From positions 1-32,500 of the forward strand of contig JAXCGZ010020814.1 in NCBI GenBank assembly GCA_037179515.1: a DNA stretch of 32,500 nt, in the 5' to 3' direction. The position numbers and the translations under genes were made by a program. The notes beneath the pieces are model-generated. The model did not search any database. It was not told the DNA's origin and was given only the letters and a program-made list of their open reading frames with translations. The DNA is from Halocaridina rubra (taxonomy: Eukaryota > Arthropoda > Malacostraca > Decapoda > Atyidae). Of the stretch, positions 1 through 11,140 are shown in pieces. Position 1 is the first letter of the stretch. The number at the start of each line of letters is the position of its first letter.

Positions 1-2054
1 GAAATATGGGAAGAGAGTAGATTGCTGCATACCTGTCACCAAAGTAGGTGTAATTCATGCCAGAGAGAAATGGTTCGATAATGGGTGTAAAAGAGCTAAG
101 GAGTGGAGAGACAAATGCTGGAAAAGGTATAGGAGGAGAAAAAACATAAATGCCTGGCAAACCTACAAAAGAGCAAAAAATGACTACCTAAGTAAAAGGA
201 GAGAGGCAGAGAGAGACTATGAGAGGGACATCACCAGGAAGGCTAAAAAAAATCCCAAGCTTTTCCACAGTTTTATCAGAGGAAAACTGAAGGTAAAAGA
301 ACAGGTTTTAAGGCTAAAGAGAGCGGATGGAAGCATCACTGAGAGGGATGAAGAGATCTGCAAAGAATTGAACAAGGAGTTTCAGTCAGTATTTACAGTA
401 GAAAATACCCCACCCCCTCAGATTGCAGTGATAGAAGCTCAAGGGCCGGTATTAGAGAACATCAACCTTACAGCCACAGAGGTATGCAAACCGCTGATGG
501 ATTTAGATGTTCATAAAGCTACAGGTCCTGATGACATATCCCCTCATGTGCTTAAAAAATGCGCAAACACAATATCAGTGGCACTAAGTATCATATTTAA
601 GGAGTCACTGGAGTCGGGGGAGATTCCAAGATGCTGGAAACAAGCAAATGTGATACCTATCTTCAAAAAGGGAAGGAGGGATACGGCTCTGAACTATAGA
701 CCAGTTTCCTAGACCAGCATAGTTTGCAAAGTTATGGAGAAACTACTAAGGAAACATATCTCTCTTCACTTGGAATCCTTCAACTTTTTGTCAGTGAGGC
801 AACATGGCTTCAGAGAAGGTAGATCAACAGTAACAAAATTATTAGAATTTTATGATGAGGTAAGCCAAATTTTACAGGAAAGAGAGGGCTGGGCAGATTG
901 CATATTCCTAGACTTCCAGAAAGCGTTTGACACTGTTCCACATGGGAGACTTATTAGGAAGCTGCACTCAATGGCTAGAATAGGTGGAAATGTTTTGGAA
1001 TGGATAAAAACTTACTTAGAAGGAAGGGAACAGAGGGTTAGAGTAAGACACTCAGTGTCTGAATGGAGAAGAGTTAGTAATTGGAGTTCCACAGGGTTCA
1101 GTTTTAGGGCCACTTTTGTTCCTTGTATATGTAAATGACCTACCAGAGTCTGTAAATTCATTCATGAATATGTTTGCAGATGATGCAAAGATTGTGAAGA
1201 AAGTAAAAAACGAGAACAATGGTAGAGAACTTCAGGAGGATCTAAATAATCTGCATGAGTGGTCAGAAAAGTGGCTAATGAAATTCAATACTCAAAATGT
1301 AAGGTAATGAGAATGGGTACAAGTGCAAGAAGGCCCAAGCTTGACTACTCGGTGGCTGGAGTACAACTTCAAGAGACAGAAAATGAGAGAGATCTAGGAG
1401 TAAACATACTGGCAGATTTGTCTCCAGAAATACATATAAATGGCGTAGTAAGGGCAGCATATGCATTCTCATCAAATGTAAGGGTAGCCTTCAGGCACAT
1501 GGACAAGGAAATGTTCAGAAATATTTATGTAACCTATGTGAGGCCAAAACTCGAATATGCAGCCCCCTTTTGGAATCCGCACTTGAAAAAGAACATAGCT
1601 AAGCTTGAAAAAGTTCAAAGACATGCCACGAAACTGGTGCCAGAAATACGCAATCTCGGTTATGATGAGAGGCTGAGGGAATTAGACTTGCCATCACTCG
1701 AAGCTAGAAGAGTAAGGGGGGATATGGTGACAGTCTTTAAATTCCTTCATGGTTATGATAGAGTGGATAGGGATCGATATTTCGATATGGCTGGCTCTAG
1801 AACTAGAGGTCATAGTTTGAAGCTTCGTAAGAAAACTTCTTTGCAGGATGTAAGGAAATACTTTTTTAGTGTAAGAGTAGTTGATAATTGGAATTGGCTA
1901 AGCGAGGAGGTAGTTAATGCTATCTCAATCCATAGTTTTAAGGACAGGTACGATAAGTATCACTAAGTCTAAAATGGAACCGATCAGGAGACGGGAAGAT
2001 ACGAGCTTTGGGCTCTTTCCCGTAAACACAATTAGGTAATCACAATTAGGTAAT
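1..2054 (+). mobile_element. LINE array unit A1 (left-truncated by window), dead ORF2
   Basis: This is the leftmost unit; by comparison with A2 its first ~180 bp lie outside the window. The ORF2 frame is open to a TAG at 710-712, where A7 and the solo copies have a leucine codon. The frame resumes at 734 and is shifted by a 1-bp insertion near 1080, just before the GVPQGS motif. It is shifted again by a missing base near 1291, which is private to A1. The rest, through the FADD motif and the long C-terminal region, reads to a stop at 1964-1966. A1 shares a CKP variant (near 490) only with A6, although they are the first and sixth units. It is a pseudogene copy. Confidence 0.92.
1991..2023 (+). 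other. 3'-UTR stem-loop of the LINE (A1 example), repeated in every unit
   Basis: An outer stem (acgggaa with ttcccgt) and an inner stem (gagc with gctc, loop tttgg) are separated by a bulge. The hairpin lies just before the 3' terminal repeats. It recurs in A2-A7 (for example 4249-4281), in copy B near 29128, and in copy C (minus, near 30018-30050). LINEs whose 3' hairpin is read by their own reverse transcriptase are known; that role here is inference. A4 has a changed loop with both stems kept. Confidence 0.6.
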
Positions 2055-2075
2055 CACACACACACACACACACAC
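2055..2075. repeat. (CA)n junction A1/A2, 21 bp
   Basis: An uninterrupted CA tract lies between the 3' tail of A1 and the 5' truncation point of A2 (tgtgtgttgttgatgg). Confidence 0.97.
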
Positions 2076-4311
2076 TGTGTGTTGTTGATGGAGTATATCA
2101 TTGAAGATATTCTTCCTGAGAGTAGAGGCACTGAGGACATGAGGAGGAACTATCGGAAAGGAGATTACATCAAAATGAATGAGCTTTTTGCAGTTATTGA
2201 CTGGAGAACCTTATTTTACAACAAATCTGTACAAGAAATGTATGACATCTTTTGTGAGAAATATGGGAAGAGAGTAGATTGCTGCATACCTGTCACCAAA
2301 GTAGGTGTAATTCATGCCAGAGAGAAATGGTTCGATAATGGGTGTAAAAGAGCTAAGGAGTGGAGAGACAAATGCTGGAAAAGGTATAGGAGGAGAAAAA
2401 ACATAAATGCCTGGCAAACCTACAAAAGAGCAAGAAATGACTACCTAAGTAAAAGGAGAGAGGCAGAGAGAGACTATGAGAGGGACATCACCAGGAAGGC
2501 TAAAAAAAATCCCAAGCTTTTCCACAGTTTTATCAGAGGAAAACTGAAGGTAAAAGAACAGGTTTTAAGGCTAAAGAGAGCGGATGGAAGCATCACTGAG
2601 AGGGATGAAGAGATCTGCAAAGAATTGAACAAGGAGTTTCAGTCAGTATTTACAGTAGAAAATACCCCACCCCCTCAGATTGCAGTGATAGAAGCTCAAG
2701 GGCCGGTATTAGAGAACATCAACCTTACAGCCACAGAGGTATGCAAAGCGCTGATGGATTTAGATGTTCATAAAGCTACAGGTCCTGATGACATATCCCC
2801 TCATGTGCTTAAAAAATGCGCAAACACAATATCAGTGGCACTAAGTATCATATTTAAGGAGTCACTGGAGTCGGGGGAGATTCCAAGATGCTGGAAACAA
2901 GCAAATGTGATACCTATCTTCAAAAAGGGAAGGAGGGATACGGCTCTGAACTATAGACCAGTTTCCTAGACCAGCATAGTTTGCAAAGTTATGGAGAAAC
3001 TACTAAGGAAACATATCTCTCTTCACTTGGAATCCTTCAACTTTTTGTCAGTGAGGCAACATGGCTTCAGAGAAGGTAGATCAACAGTAACAAACTTATT
3101 AGAATTTTATGATGAGGTAAGCCAAATCTTACAGGAAAGAGAGGGCTGGGCAGATTGCATATTCCTAGACTTCCAGAAAGCGCTTGACACTGTTCCACAT
3201 GGGAGACTTATTAGGAAGCTGCACTCAATGGCTAGAATAGGTGGAAATGTTTTGGAATGGATAAAAACTTACTTAGAAGGAAGGGAACAGAGGGTTAGAG
3301 TAAGACACTCAGTGTCTGAATGGAGAAGAGTTAGTAATTGGAGTTCCACAGGGTTCAGTTTTAGGGCCACTTTTGTTCCTTGTATATGTAAATGACCTAC
3401 CAGAGTCTGTAAATTCATTCATGAATATGTTTGCAGATGATGCAAAGATTGTGAAGAAAGTAAAAAACGAGAACAATGGTAGAGAACTTCAGGAGGATCT
3501 AAATAATCTGCATGAGTGGTCAGAAAAGTGGCTAATGAAATTCAATACCTCAAAATGTAAGGTAATGAGAATGGGTACAAGTGCAAGAAGGCCCAAGCTT
3601 GACTACTCGGTGGCTGGAGTACAACTTCAAGAGACAGAAAATGAGAGAGATCTAGGAGTAAACATACTGGCAGATTTGTCTCCAGAAATACATATAAATG
3701 GCGTAGTAAGGGCATCATATGCATTCTTATCAAATGTAAGGGTAGCCTTCAGGCACATGGACAAGGAAATGTTCAGAAATATTTATGTAACCTATGTGAG
3801 GCCAAAACTCGAATATGCAGCCCCCTTTTGGAATCCGCACTTGAAAAAGCACATAGCTAAGCTTGAAAAAGTTCAAAGACATGCCACGAAACTGGTGCCA
3901 GAAATACGCAATCTCGGTTATGATGAGAGGCTGAGGGAATTAGACTTGCCATCACTCGAAGCTAGAAGAGTAAGGGGGGATATGGTGACAGTCTTTAAAT
4001 TCCTTCATGGTTATGATAGAGTGGATAGGGATCGATATTTCGATATGGCTGGCTCTAGAACTAGAGGTCATAGTTTGAAGCTTCGTAAGAAAACTTCTTT
4101 GCAGGATGTAAGGAAATACTTTTTTAGTGTAAGAGTAGTTGATAATTGGAATTGGCTAAGCGAGGAGGTAGTTAATGCTATCTCAATCCATAGTTTTAAG
4201 GACAGGTACGATAAGTATCACTAAGTCTAAAATGGAACCGATCAGGAGACGGGAAGATACGAGCTTTGGGCTCTTTCCCGTAAACACAATTAGGTAATCA
4301 CAATTAGGTAA

Positions 4312-4312
<1 letters not shown>
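2076..4312 (+). mobile_element. LINE array unit A2, dead ORF2
   Basis: Complete 2237-bp unit. ORF2 is open from the truncation point to the shared TAG at 2967-2969, resumes at 2991, and is shifted by the shared 1-bp insertion near 3337. The 3' part (FADD through the C-terminus) is open at 3373-4224. A2 keeps the VTN codon seen in A7 and both solo copies, where A1 and A3-A6 have VTK. This makes it the most ancestral of the units carrying the TAG. A leucine replaces phenylalanine in motif A (QKALD, near 3180), private to this unit. Confidence 0.92.

Positions 4313-4357
<45 letters not shown>
4313..4357. repeat. (CA)n junction A2/A3, 45 bp
   Basis: This is the longest CA tract of the array. It accounts for the long 2282-bp period between A2 and A3. 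Confidence 0.97.
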
Positions 4358-4359
<2 letters not shown>

Positions 4360-6593
4360 TGTGTTGTTGATGGAGTATATCATTGAAGATATTCTTCCTG
4401 AGAGTAGAGGCACTGAGGACATGAGGAGGAACTATCAGAAAGGAGATTACATCAAAATGAATGAGCTTTTTGCAGTTATTGACTGGAGAACCTTATTTTA
4501 CAACAAATCTGTACAAGAAATGTATGACATCTTTTGTGAGAAATATGGGAAGAGAGTAGATTGCTGCATACCTGTCACCAAAGTAGGTGTAATTCATGCC
4601 AGAGAAAAATGGTTCGATAATGGGTGTAAAAGAGCTAAGGAGTGGAGAGACAAATGCTGGAAAAGGTATAGGAGGAGAAAAAACATAAATGCCTGGCAAA
4701 CCTACAAAAGAGCAAGAAATGACTACCTAAGTAAAAGGAGAGAGGCAGAGAGAGACTATGAGAGGGACATCACCAGGAAGGCTAAAAAAAATCCCAAGCT
4801 TTTCCACAGTTTTATCAGAGGAAAACTGAAGGTAAAAGAACAGGTTTTAAGGCTAAAGAGAGCGGATGGAAGCATCACTGAGAGGGATGAAGAGATCTGC
4901 AAAGAATTGAACAAGGAGTTTCAGTCAGTATTTACAGTAGAAAATACCCCACCCCCTCAGATTGCAGTGATAGAAGCTCAAGGGCCGGTATTAGAGAACA
5001 TCAACCTTACAGCCACAGAGGTATGCAAAGCGCTGATGGATTTAGATGTTCATAAAGCTACAGGTCCTGATGACATATCCCCTCGTGTGCTTAAAAAATG
5101 CGCAAACACAATATCAGTGGCACTAAGTATCATATTTAAGGAGTCACTGGAGTCGGGGGAGATTCCAAGATGCTGGAAACAAGCAAATGTGATACCTATC
5201 TTCAAAAAGGGAAGGAGGGATACGGCTCTGAACTATAGACCAGTTTCCTAGACCAGCATAGTTTGCAAAGTTATGGAGAAACTACTAAGGAAACATATCT
5301 CTCTTCACTTGGAATCCTTCAACTTTTTGTCAGTGAGGCAACATGGCTTCAGAGAAGGTAGATCAACAGTAACAAAATTATTAGAATTTTATGATGAGGT
5401 AAGCCAAATCTTACAGGAAAGAGAGGGCTGGGCAGATTGCATATTCCTAGACTTCCAGAAAGCGTTTGACACTGTTCCACATGGGAGACTTATTAGGAAG
5501 CTGCACTCAAGGCTAGAATAGGTGGAAATGTTTTGGAATGGATAAAAACTTACTTAGAAGGAAGGGAACAGAGGGTTAGAGTAAGACACTCAGTGTCTGA
5601 ATGGAGAAGAGTTAGTAATTGGAGTTCCACAGGGTTCAGTTTTAGGGCCACTTTTGTTCCTTGTATATGTAAATGACCTACCAGAGTCTGTAAATTCATT
5701 CATGAATATGTTTGCAGATGATGCAAAGATTGTGAAGAAAGTAAAAAACGAGAACAATGGTAGAGAACTTCAGGAGGATCTAAATAATCTGCATGAGTGG
5801 TCAGAAAAGTGGCTAATGAAATTCAATACCTCAAAATGTAAGGTAATGAGAATGGGTACAAGTGCAAGAAGGCCCAAGCTTGACTACTCGGTGGCTGGAG
5901 TACAACTTCAAGAGACAGAAAATGAGAGAGATCTAGGAGTAAACATACTGGCAGATTTGTCTCCAGAAATACATATAAATGGCGTAGCAAGGGCAGCATA
6001 TGCATTCTTATCAAATGTAAGGGTAGCCTTCAGGCACATGGACAAGGAAATGTTCAGAAATATTTATGTAACCTATGTGAGGCCAAAACTCGAATATGCA
6101 GCCCCCTTTTGGAATCCGCACTTGAAAAAGCACATAGCTAAGCTTGAAAAAGTTCAAAGACATGCCACGAAACTGGTGCCAGAAATACGCAATCTCGGTT
6201 ATGATGAGAGGCTGAGGGAATTAGACTTGCCATCACTCGAAGCTAGAAGAGTAAGGGGGGATATGGTGACAGTCTTTAAATTCCTTCATGGTTATGATAG
6301 AGTGGATAGGGATCGATATTTCGATATGGCTGGCTCTAGAACTAGAGGTCATAGTTTGAAGCTTCGTAAGAAAACTTCTTTGCAGGATGTAAGGAAATAC
6401 TTTTTCAGTGTAAGAGTAGTTGATAATTAGAATTGGCTAAGCGAGGAGGTAGTTAATGCTATCTCAATCCATAGTTTTAAGGACAGGTACGATAAGTATC
6501 ACTAAGTCTAAAATGGAACCGATCAGGAGTCGGGAAGATACGAGCTTTGGGCTCTTTCCCGTAAACACAATTAGGTAATCACAATTAGGTAAT
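4358..6593 (+). mobile_element. LINE array unit A3, dead ORF2
   Basis: Complete 2236-bp unit. It carries the shared TAG (5249-5251) and the shared 1-bp insertion (near 5618). It also has a 1-bp deletion near 5510, shared with A4 and A5 only, which creates a stop at 5519-5521. A tryptophan codon is changed to TAG at 6428-6430, shared with A5 only. With A4 and A5 it shares SPRVL in place of SPHVL. With A5 alone it shares GVARA (near 5985) and gagtcggg in the 3' UTR (near 6527). A3 and A5 looked almost the same wherever I compared them, although A4 lies between them. Confidence 0.92.
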
Positions 6594-6616
6594 CACACAC
6601 ACACACACACACACAC
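6594..6616. repeat. (CA)n junction A3/A4, 23 bp
   Basis: An uninterrupted CA tract at the unit boundary. Confidence 0.97.
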
Positions 6617-8852
6617 TGTGTGTTGTTGATGGAGTATATCATTGAAGATATTCTTCCTGAGAGTAGAGGCACTGAGGACATGAGGAGGAACTATCAGAAA
6701 GGAGATTACATCAAAATGAATGAGCTTTTTGCAGTTATTGACTGGAGAACCTTATTTTACAACAAATCTGTACAAGAAATGTATGACATCTTTTGTGAGA
6801 AATATGGGAAGAGAGTAGATTGCTGCATACCTGTCACCAAAGTAGGTGTAATTCATGCCAGAGAAAAATGGTTCGATAATGGGTGTAAAAGAGCTAAGGA
6901 GTGGAGAGACAAATGCTGGAAAAGGTATAGGAGGAGAAAAAACATAAATGCCTGGCAAACCTACAAAAGAGCAAGAAATGACTACCTAAGTAAAAGGAGA
7001 GAGGCAGAGAGAGACTATGAGAGGGACATCACCAGGAAGGCTAAAAAAAATCCCAAGCTTTTCCACAGTTTTATCAGAGGAAAACTGAAGGTAAAAGAAC
7101 AGGTTTTAAGGCTAAAGAGAGCGGATGGAAGCATCACTGAGAGGGATGAAGAGATCTGCAAAGAATTGAACAAGGAGTTTCAGTCAGTATTTACAGTAGA
7201 AAATACCCCACCCCCTCAGATTGCAGTGATAGAAGCTCAAGGGCCGGTATTAGAGAACATCAACCTTACAGCCACAGAGGTATGCAAAGCGCTGATGGAT
7301 TTAGATGTTCATAAAGCTACAGGTCCTGATGACATATCCCCTCGTGTGCTTAAAAAATGCGCAAACACAATATCAGTGGCACTAAGTATCATATTTAAGG
7401 AGTCACTGGAGTCGGGGGAGATTCCAAGATGCTGGAAACAAGCAAATGTGATACCTATCTTCAAAAAGGGAAGGAGGGATACGGCTCTGAACTATAGACC
7501 AGTTTCCTAGACCAGCATAGTTTGCAAAGTTATGGAGAAACTACTAAGGAAACATATCTCTCTTCACTTGGAATCCTTCAACTTTTTGTCAGTGAGGCAA
7601 CATGGCTTCAGAGAAGGTAGATCAACAGTAACAAAATTATTAGAATTTTATGATGAGGTAAGCCAAATCTTACAGGAAAGAGAGGGCTGGGCAGATTGCA
7701 TATTCCTAGACTTCCAGAAAGCGTTTGACACTGTTCCACATGGGACTCTTATTAGGAAGCTGCACTCAAGGCTAGAATAGGTGGAAATGTTTTGGAATGG
7801 ATAAAAACTTACTTAGAAGGAAGGGAACAGAGGGTTAGAGTAAGACACTCAGTGTCTGAATGGAGAAGAGTTAGTAATTGGAGTTCCACAGGGTTCAGTT
7901 TTAGGGCCACTTTTGTTCCTTGTATATGTAAATGACCTACCAGAGTCTGTAAATTCATTCATGAATATGTTTGCAGATGATGCAAAGATTGTGAAGAAAG
8001 TAAAAAACGAGAACAATGGTAGAGAACTTCAGGAGGATCTAAATAATCTGCATGAGTGGTCAGAAAAGTGGCTAATGAAATTCAATACCTCAAAATGTAA
8101 GGTAATGAGAATGGGTACAAGTGCAAGAAGGCCCAAGCTTGACTACTCGGTGGCTGGAGTACAACTTCAAGAGACAGAAAATGAGAGAGATCTAGGAGTA
8201 AACATACTGGCAGATTTGTCTCCAGAAATACATATAAATGGCGTAGTAAGGGCAGCATATGCATTCTTATCAAATGTAAGGGTAGCCTTCAGGCACATGG
8301 ACAAGGAAATGTTCAGAAATATTTATGTAACCTATGTGAGGCCAAAACTCGAATATGCAGCCCCCTTTTGGAATCCGCACTTGAAAAAGCACATAGCTAA
8401 GCTTGAAAAAGTTCAAAGACATGCCACGAAACTGGTGCCAGAAATACGCAATCTCGGTTATGATGAGAGGCTGAGGGAATTAGACTTGCCATCACTCGAA
8501 GCTAGAAGAGTAAGGGGGGATATGGTGACAGTCTTTAAATTCCTTCATGGTTATGATAGAGTGGATAGGGATCGATATTTCGATATGGCTGGCTCTAGAA
8601 CTAGAGGTCATAGTTTGAAGCTTCGTAAGAAAACTTCTTTGCAGGATGTAAGGAAATACTTTTTCAGTGTAAGAGTAGTTGATAATTGGAATTGGCTAAG
8701 CGAGGAGGTAGTTAATGCTATCTCAATCCATAGTTTTAAGGACAGGTACGATAAGTATCACTAAGTCTAAAATGGAACCGATCAGGAGACGGGAAGATAC
8801 GAGCTCTGGGCTCTTTCCCGTAAACACAATTAGGTAATCACAATTAGGTAAT
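6617..8852 (+). mobile_element. LINE array unit A4, dead ORF2
   Basis: Complete 2236-bp unit. It has the shared TAG (7508-7510), the 1-bp deletion shared with A3 and A5 (near 7769) and the shared insertion (near 7877). It lacks the extra TAG of A3 and A5, so the 3' part is open at 7913-8764. Private changes include HGT for HGR near 7745 and a loop change in the 3' hairpin near 8805 (gagctctgggctc). Confidence 0.92.
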
Positions 8853-8876
8853 CACACACACACACCACACACACAC
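8853..8876. repeat. (CA)n junction A4/A5, 24 bp with one CC break
   Basis: A CA tract interrupted once by CC at 8865-8866. It is one of the few junction tracts with an internal change, so it can serve as a marker of this boundary. Confidence 0.95.
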
Positions 8877-11112
8877 TGTGTGTTGTTGATGGAGTATATC
8901 ATTGAAGATATTCTTCCTGAGAGTAGAGGCACTGAGGACATGAGGAGGAACTATCAGAAAGGAGATTACATCAAAATGAATGAGCTTTTTGCAGTTATTG
9001 ACTGGAGAACCTTATTTTACAACAAATCTGTACAAGAAATGTATGACATCTTTTGTGAGAAATATGGGAAGAGAGTAGATTGCTGCATACCTGTCACCAA
9101 AGTAGGTGTAATTCATGCCAGAGAAAAATGGTTCGATAATGGGTGTAAAAGAGCTAAGGAGTGGAGAGACAAATGCTGGAAAAGGTATAGGAGGAGAAAA
9201 AACATAAATGCCTGGCAAACCTACAAAAGAGCAAGAAATGACTACCTAAGTAAAAGGAGAGAGGCAGAGAGAGACTATGAGAGGGACATCACCAGGAAGG
9301 CTAAAAAAAATCCCAAGCTTTTCCACAGTTTTATCAGAGGAAAACTGAAGGTAAAAGAACAGGTTTTAAGGCTAAAGAGAGCGGATGGAAGCATCACTGA
9401 GAGGGATGAAGAGATCTGCAAAGAATTGAACAAGGAGTTTCAGTCAGTATTTACAGTAGAAAATACCCCACCCCCTCAGATTGCAGTGATAGAAGCTCAA
9501 GGGCCGGTATTAGAGAACATCAACCTTACAGCCACAGAGGTATGCAAAGCGCTGATGGATTTAGATGTTCATAAAGCTACAGGTCCTGATGACATATCCC
9601 CTCGTGTGCTTAAAAAATGCGCAAACACAATATCAGTGGCACTAAGTATCATATTTAAGGAGTCACTGGAGTCGGGGGAGATTCCAAGATGCTGGAAACA
9701 AGCAAATGTGATACCTATCTTCAAAAAGGGAAGGAGGGATACGGCTCTGAACTATAGACCAGTTTCCTAGACCAGCATAGTTTGCAAAGTTATGGAGAAA
9801 CTACTAAGGAAACATATCTCTCTTCACTTGGAATCCTTCAACTTTTTGTCAGTGAGGCAACATGGCTTCAGAGAAGGTAGATCAACAGTAACAAAATTAT
9901 TAGAATTTTATGATGAGGTAAGCCAAATCTTACAGGAAAGAGAGGGCTGGGCAGATTGCATATTCCTAGACTTCCAGAAAGCGTTTGACACTGTTCCACA
10001 TGGGAGACTTATTAGGAAGCTGCACTCAAGGCTAGAATAGGTGGAAATGTTTTGGAATGGATAAAAACTTACTTAGAAGGAAGGGAACAGAGGGTTAGAG
10101 TAAGACACTCAGTGTCTGAATGGAGAAGAGTTAGTAATTGGAGTTCCACAGGGTTCAGTTTTAGGGCCACTTTTGTTCCTTGTATATGTAAATGACCTAC
10201 CAGAGTCTGTAAATTCATTCATGAATATGTTTGCAGATGATGCAAAGATTGTGAAGAAAGTAAAAAACGAGAACAATGGTAGAGAACTTCAGGAGGATCT
10301 AAATAATCTGCATGAGTGGTCAGAAAAGTGGCTAATGAAATTCAATACCTCAAAATGTAAGGTAATGAGAATGGGTACAAGTGCAAGAAGGCCCAAGCTT
10401 GACTACTCGGTGGCTGGAGTACAACTTCAAGAGACAGAAAATGAGAGAGATCTAGGAGTAAACATACTGGCAGATTTGTCTCCAGAAATACATATAAATG
10501 GCGTAGCAAGGGCAGCATATGCATTCTTATCAAATGTAAGGGTAGCCTTCAGGCACATGGACAAGGAAATGTTCAGAAATATTTATGTAACCTATGTGAG
10601 GCCAAAACTCGAATATGCAGCCCCCTTTTGGAATCCGCACTTGAAAAAGCACATAGCTAAGCTTGAAAAAGTTCAAAGACATGCCACGAAACTGGTGCCA
10701 GAAATACGCAATCTCGGTTATGATGAGAGGCTGAGGGAATTAGACTTGCCATCACTCGAAGCTAGAAGAGTAAGGGGGGATATGGTGACAGTCTTTAAAT
10801 TCCTTCATGGTTATGATAGAGTGGATAGGGATCGATATTTCGATATGGCTGGCTCTAGAACTAGAGGTCATAGTTTGAAGCTTCGTAAGAAAACTTCTTT
10901 GCAGGATGTAAGGAAATACTTTTTCAGTGTAAGAGTAGTTGATAATTAGAATTGGCTAAGCGAGGAGGTAGTTAATGCTATCTCAATCCATAGTTTTAAG
11001 GACAGGTACGATAAGTATCACTAAGTCTAAAATGGAACCGATCAGGAGTCGGGAAGATACGAGCTTTGGGCTCTTTCCCGTAAACACAATTAGGTAATCA
11101 CAATTAGGTAAT
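8877..11112 (+). mobile_element. LINE array unit A5, dead ORF2
   Basis: Complete 2236-bp unit. It carries the shared TAG (9768-9770), the A3/A4/A5 deletion (near 10029), the shared insertion (near 10137) and the A3/A5 tryptophan-to-TAG change (10947-10949). It also shares GVARA and gagtcggg with A3. It is the near twin of A3, two units away. Confidence 0.92.
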
Positions 11113-11140
11113 CCACACACACACACACACACACACACAC
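11113..11140. repeat. (CA)n junction A5/A6, 28 bp
   Basis: A CA tract preceded by an extra C compared with the other junctions (atccacac instead of atcacac). Confidence 0.96.

Noticed and set aside
2055..2075. CRISPR-like alternation of repeats and spacers
   Set aside because: The repeating part is 2.2 kb of LINE and the short parts are CA tracts; there are no short palindromic repeats or cas-like genes.
2211..2417. A 68-codon antisense frame (MPGIYVFSPP...) recurring in most units and solo copies
   Set aside because: It is the complement of the conserved ORF2 linker. Its conservation follows from the units being near copies of each other; there is no independent coding signal.
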